A DNA stretch of 64,000 nt from Pseudomonas entomophila (lineage in GTDB: Bacteria > Pseudomonadota > Gammaproteobacteria > Pseudomonadales > Pseudomonadaceae): NCBI RefSeq assembly GCF_023277925.1, contig NZ_CP063832.1:3302001-3366000 (forward strand), read 5' to 3'. The notes under the pieces were generated by a model. It made no database searches, was not told the DNA's origin, and was given only the letters and a program-made list of their open reading frames with translations. The position numbers were made by a program, and so were the translations under genes. Below are positions 62,990-64,000 of this stretch, in pieces. How positions within the stretch are numbered: the first letter of the stretch is position 1; each line of letters opens with the position of its first letter.

Positions 62990-64000
62990 ATGAATACCGC
63001 CGTGAACGTCAATGTCGTGCATGAGTCCGAAGCGCAGCGCCAGCACGCCCGGGTACGCATCCCCGCCAAGCTGCGCTACCTGGACGGCAACCGCGAGCCG
63101 CACGAAGTGAAGGTTGACGACCTGTCCGCCGGTGGCCTGTCCTTCCACGCCAAGAAAGCCCTGCCAGTGAACGAGGTGCTGCGTGGCCGCCTGCAGTTCG
63201 TGGTCGACAACCTCGGGCTGTCGATGGATGTCGAGATCCTGGTGCGCACGAGCAACACCGAGACCGGCCGCACCGGCGCCGAATTCCAGAACCTCGAACC
63301 CCGCGACATCGCCACCCTGCGCCACATCCTCACCAGCCACCTGTCGGGCGAGCTGATCAGCGTCGGCGATGTACTCAGTACCCTGCAGCGCGACAACTTC
63401 ACCAAGGCGCGCAAGCAGAAAGACTCAGGCTCGGGATTGTCCGCGTTCGGCCGCCTGCGCGCGGTCACCGTCACCGCCGGGGTGTTCGTGGTCGGCCTGG
63501 TGGCCTTCGGCTTCGTCGCCAAATCGCTGTACGGCCTGTACTTCGTCAGCCATGCCGAGGCCGGTGTGGTCGCGGTGCCCACCAGCAACGTCACCATGCC
63601 CCGCGACGGCAGCTTGCAGAGCCTGGTGGAAAGTGGCGCAACGGTGAGCAAGGGCGCGCCGCTGGCGACCTTCAACACCAGCATGCTCGACCTGCTCAAG
63701 GGCCACCTGGACGACTCGCAACTGGAACCGGCCAAGGTCGAGGAACTGTTCGGCAAGCAGCTCTCCGGCACCCTCACCAGCCCCTGCGACTGCGTGGTGT
63801 CGCGCCAACTGGTGGACGACGGCCAGTACGCCAGCAAGGGCCAGCCGGTGTTCGCGCTGATCCCGCGCACCACCACGCCGACCGTGGAGGCGCGCTTCAG
63901 CTATCGCCAGTTCGACGAGGTGAAGCCGGGTACCCGGGTCAACTTCCAGGTGGCCGGTGAAGACGAAGTGCGTACCGGCCGGATCGTTGGCAGCAGCAGC
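62990..64000 (+). CDS. alg44: Alginate co-polymerase Alg44 with PilZ domain (3' end outside window)
   Basis: A c-di-GMP-binding subunit required to activate Alg8. It starts at ATG 62990 (MNTAVNVNVVHESEAQRQHAR); 337 codons are present and the frame is open at the window end, about 50 codons short of the usual length. The N-terminal PilZ domain (about 14-120) has the binding motif RQHAR (Arg17, Arg21) and DLSAGG (Asp44, Ser46, Gly49). One membrane helix lies near 158-182. The periplasmic part is a membrane-fusion-protein-like (HlyD-type) domain. The PilZ motifs are intact, so c-di-GMP control of alginate is expected. Confidence 0.96.
   Translation, partial: MNTAVNVNVVHESEAQRQHARVRIPAKLRYLDGNREPHEVKVDDLSAGGLSFHAKKALPVNEVLRGRLQFVVDNLGLSMDVEILVRTSNTETGRTGAEFQNLEPRDIATLRHILTSHLSGELISVGDVLSTLQRDNFTKARKQKDSGSGLSAFGRLRAVTVTAGVFVVGLVAFGFVAKSLYGLYFVSHAEAGVVAVPTSNVTMPRDGSLQSLVESGATVSKGAPLATFNTSMLDLLKGHLDDSQLEPAKVEELFGKQLSGTLTSPCDCVVSRQLVDDGQYASKGQPVFALIPRTTTPTVEARFSYRQFDEVKPGTRVNFQVAGEDEVRTGRIVGSSS

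Noticed and set aside
61796..63340. 514-codon minus-strand frame opposite alg8 and alg44
   Set aside because: It is antisense to two well-supported alginate genes and has no recognisable domains.

Overview
The window is chromosomal DNA of a Pseudomonas, very probably the P. putida group. It is GC-rich with strong third-position GC bias. It carries a complete pseudomonad division and cell-wall (dcw) cluster, an mdeRAB methionine-catabolism locus of the P. putida type, the alginate genes algD-alg8-alg44, an aapJQMP amino-acid transporter, and many P. putida-style REP palindromes with cores such as TTCGCGGGTAAACCCGC and arms ending in CTCCTACAG. I see no prophage, transposase, CRISPR array or tRNA. 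Nearly everything is conserved core genome.

Region by region. (1) 1-20400: the 5' part of secA, the replicative-helicase loader gene dciA, then on the minus strand the unbroken dcw run mraZ-rsmH-ftsL-ftsI-murE-murF-mraY-murD-ftsW-murG-murC-ddlB-ftsQ-ftsA-ftsZ-lpxC. Most junctions overlap by 1-11 bases. Transcription should start at a good sigma70 promoter carrying three MraZ boxes in front of mraZ and stop at a hairpin after lpxC. (2) 20589-25840: RNase P RNA (rnpB), rsmI, and the envelope group lpoA-yraN-gmhA-dolP plus a small lipoprotein. (3) 25838-30780: sspA-sspB, the cytochrome bc1 operon petABC and rplM-rpsI. (4) 30966-37120: an aldo-keto reductase, an AraC-type regulator, zapE, trpS with a C-terminal extension, a hydrolase and zapG. 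(5) 37190-41708: the mde locus, an E1-type 2-oxoacid dehydrogenase (mdeB) and methionine gamma-lyase (mdeA) divergent from an Lrp-type regulator (mdeR). (6) 41878-47114: cysD-cysNC sulfate activation, a Nif3-like protein and the periplasmic protease algW. (7) 47186-51542: aapJQMP with a well-formed sigma54 promoter. (8) 51681-57247: a carboxylesterase, an RhlB-type helicase, moaCDE and a PhoH-family ATPase. (9) 57248-64000: a NodB-like deacetylase that has lost expected catalytic residues, yaaA, and the start of the alginate operon behind a roughly 700-base AT-rich leader. That leader holds a candidate AlgU promoter, AlgR-like boxes and a 39-codon open frame with a good ribosome-binding site.

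Functional themes: peptidoglycan precursor synthesis and divisome assembly; outer-membrane and periplasmic maintenance (lpxC, lpoA, dolP, gmhA, algW); respiration; sulfur metabolism (cysDNC assimilates sulfate, mdeAB degrades methionine); alginate. AlgW and algD are functionally linked, because in Pseudomonas AlgW-triggered MucA cleavage frees AlgU, the sigma factor for algD.

I found no wholly new system. The observations most worth checking are the algD leader small ORF, the degenerate NodB domain, the mde locus sitting in an otherwise conserved gene string, the TrpRS extension and the sigma54 aap promoter.
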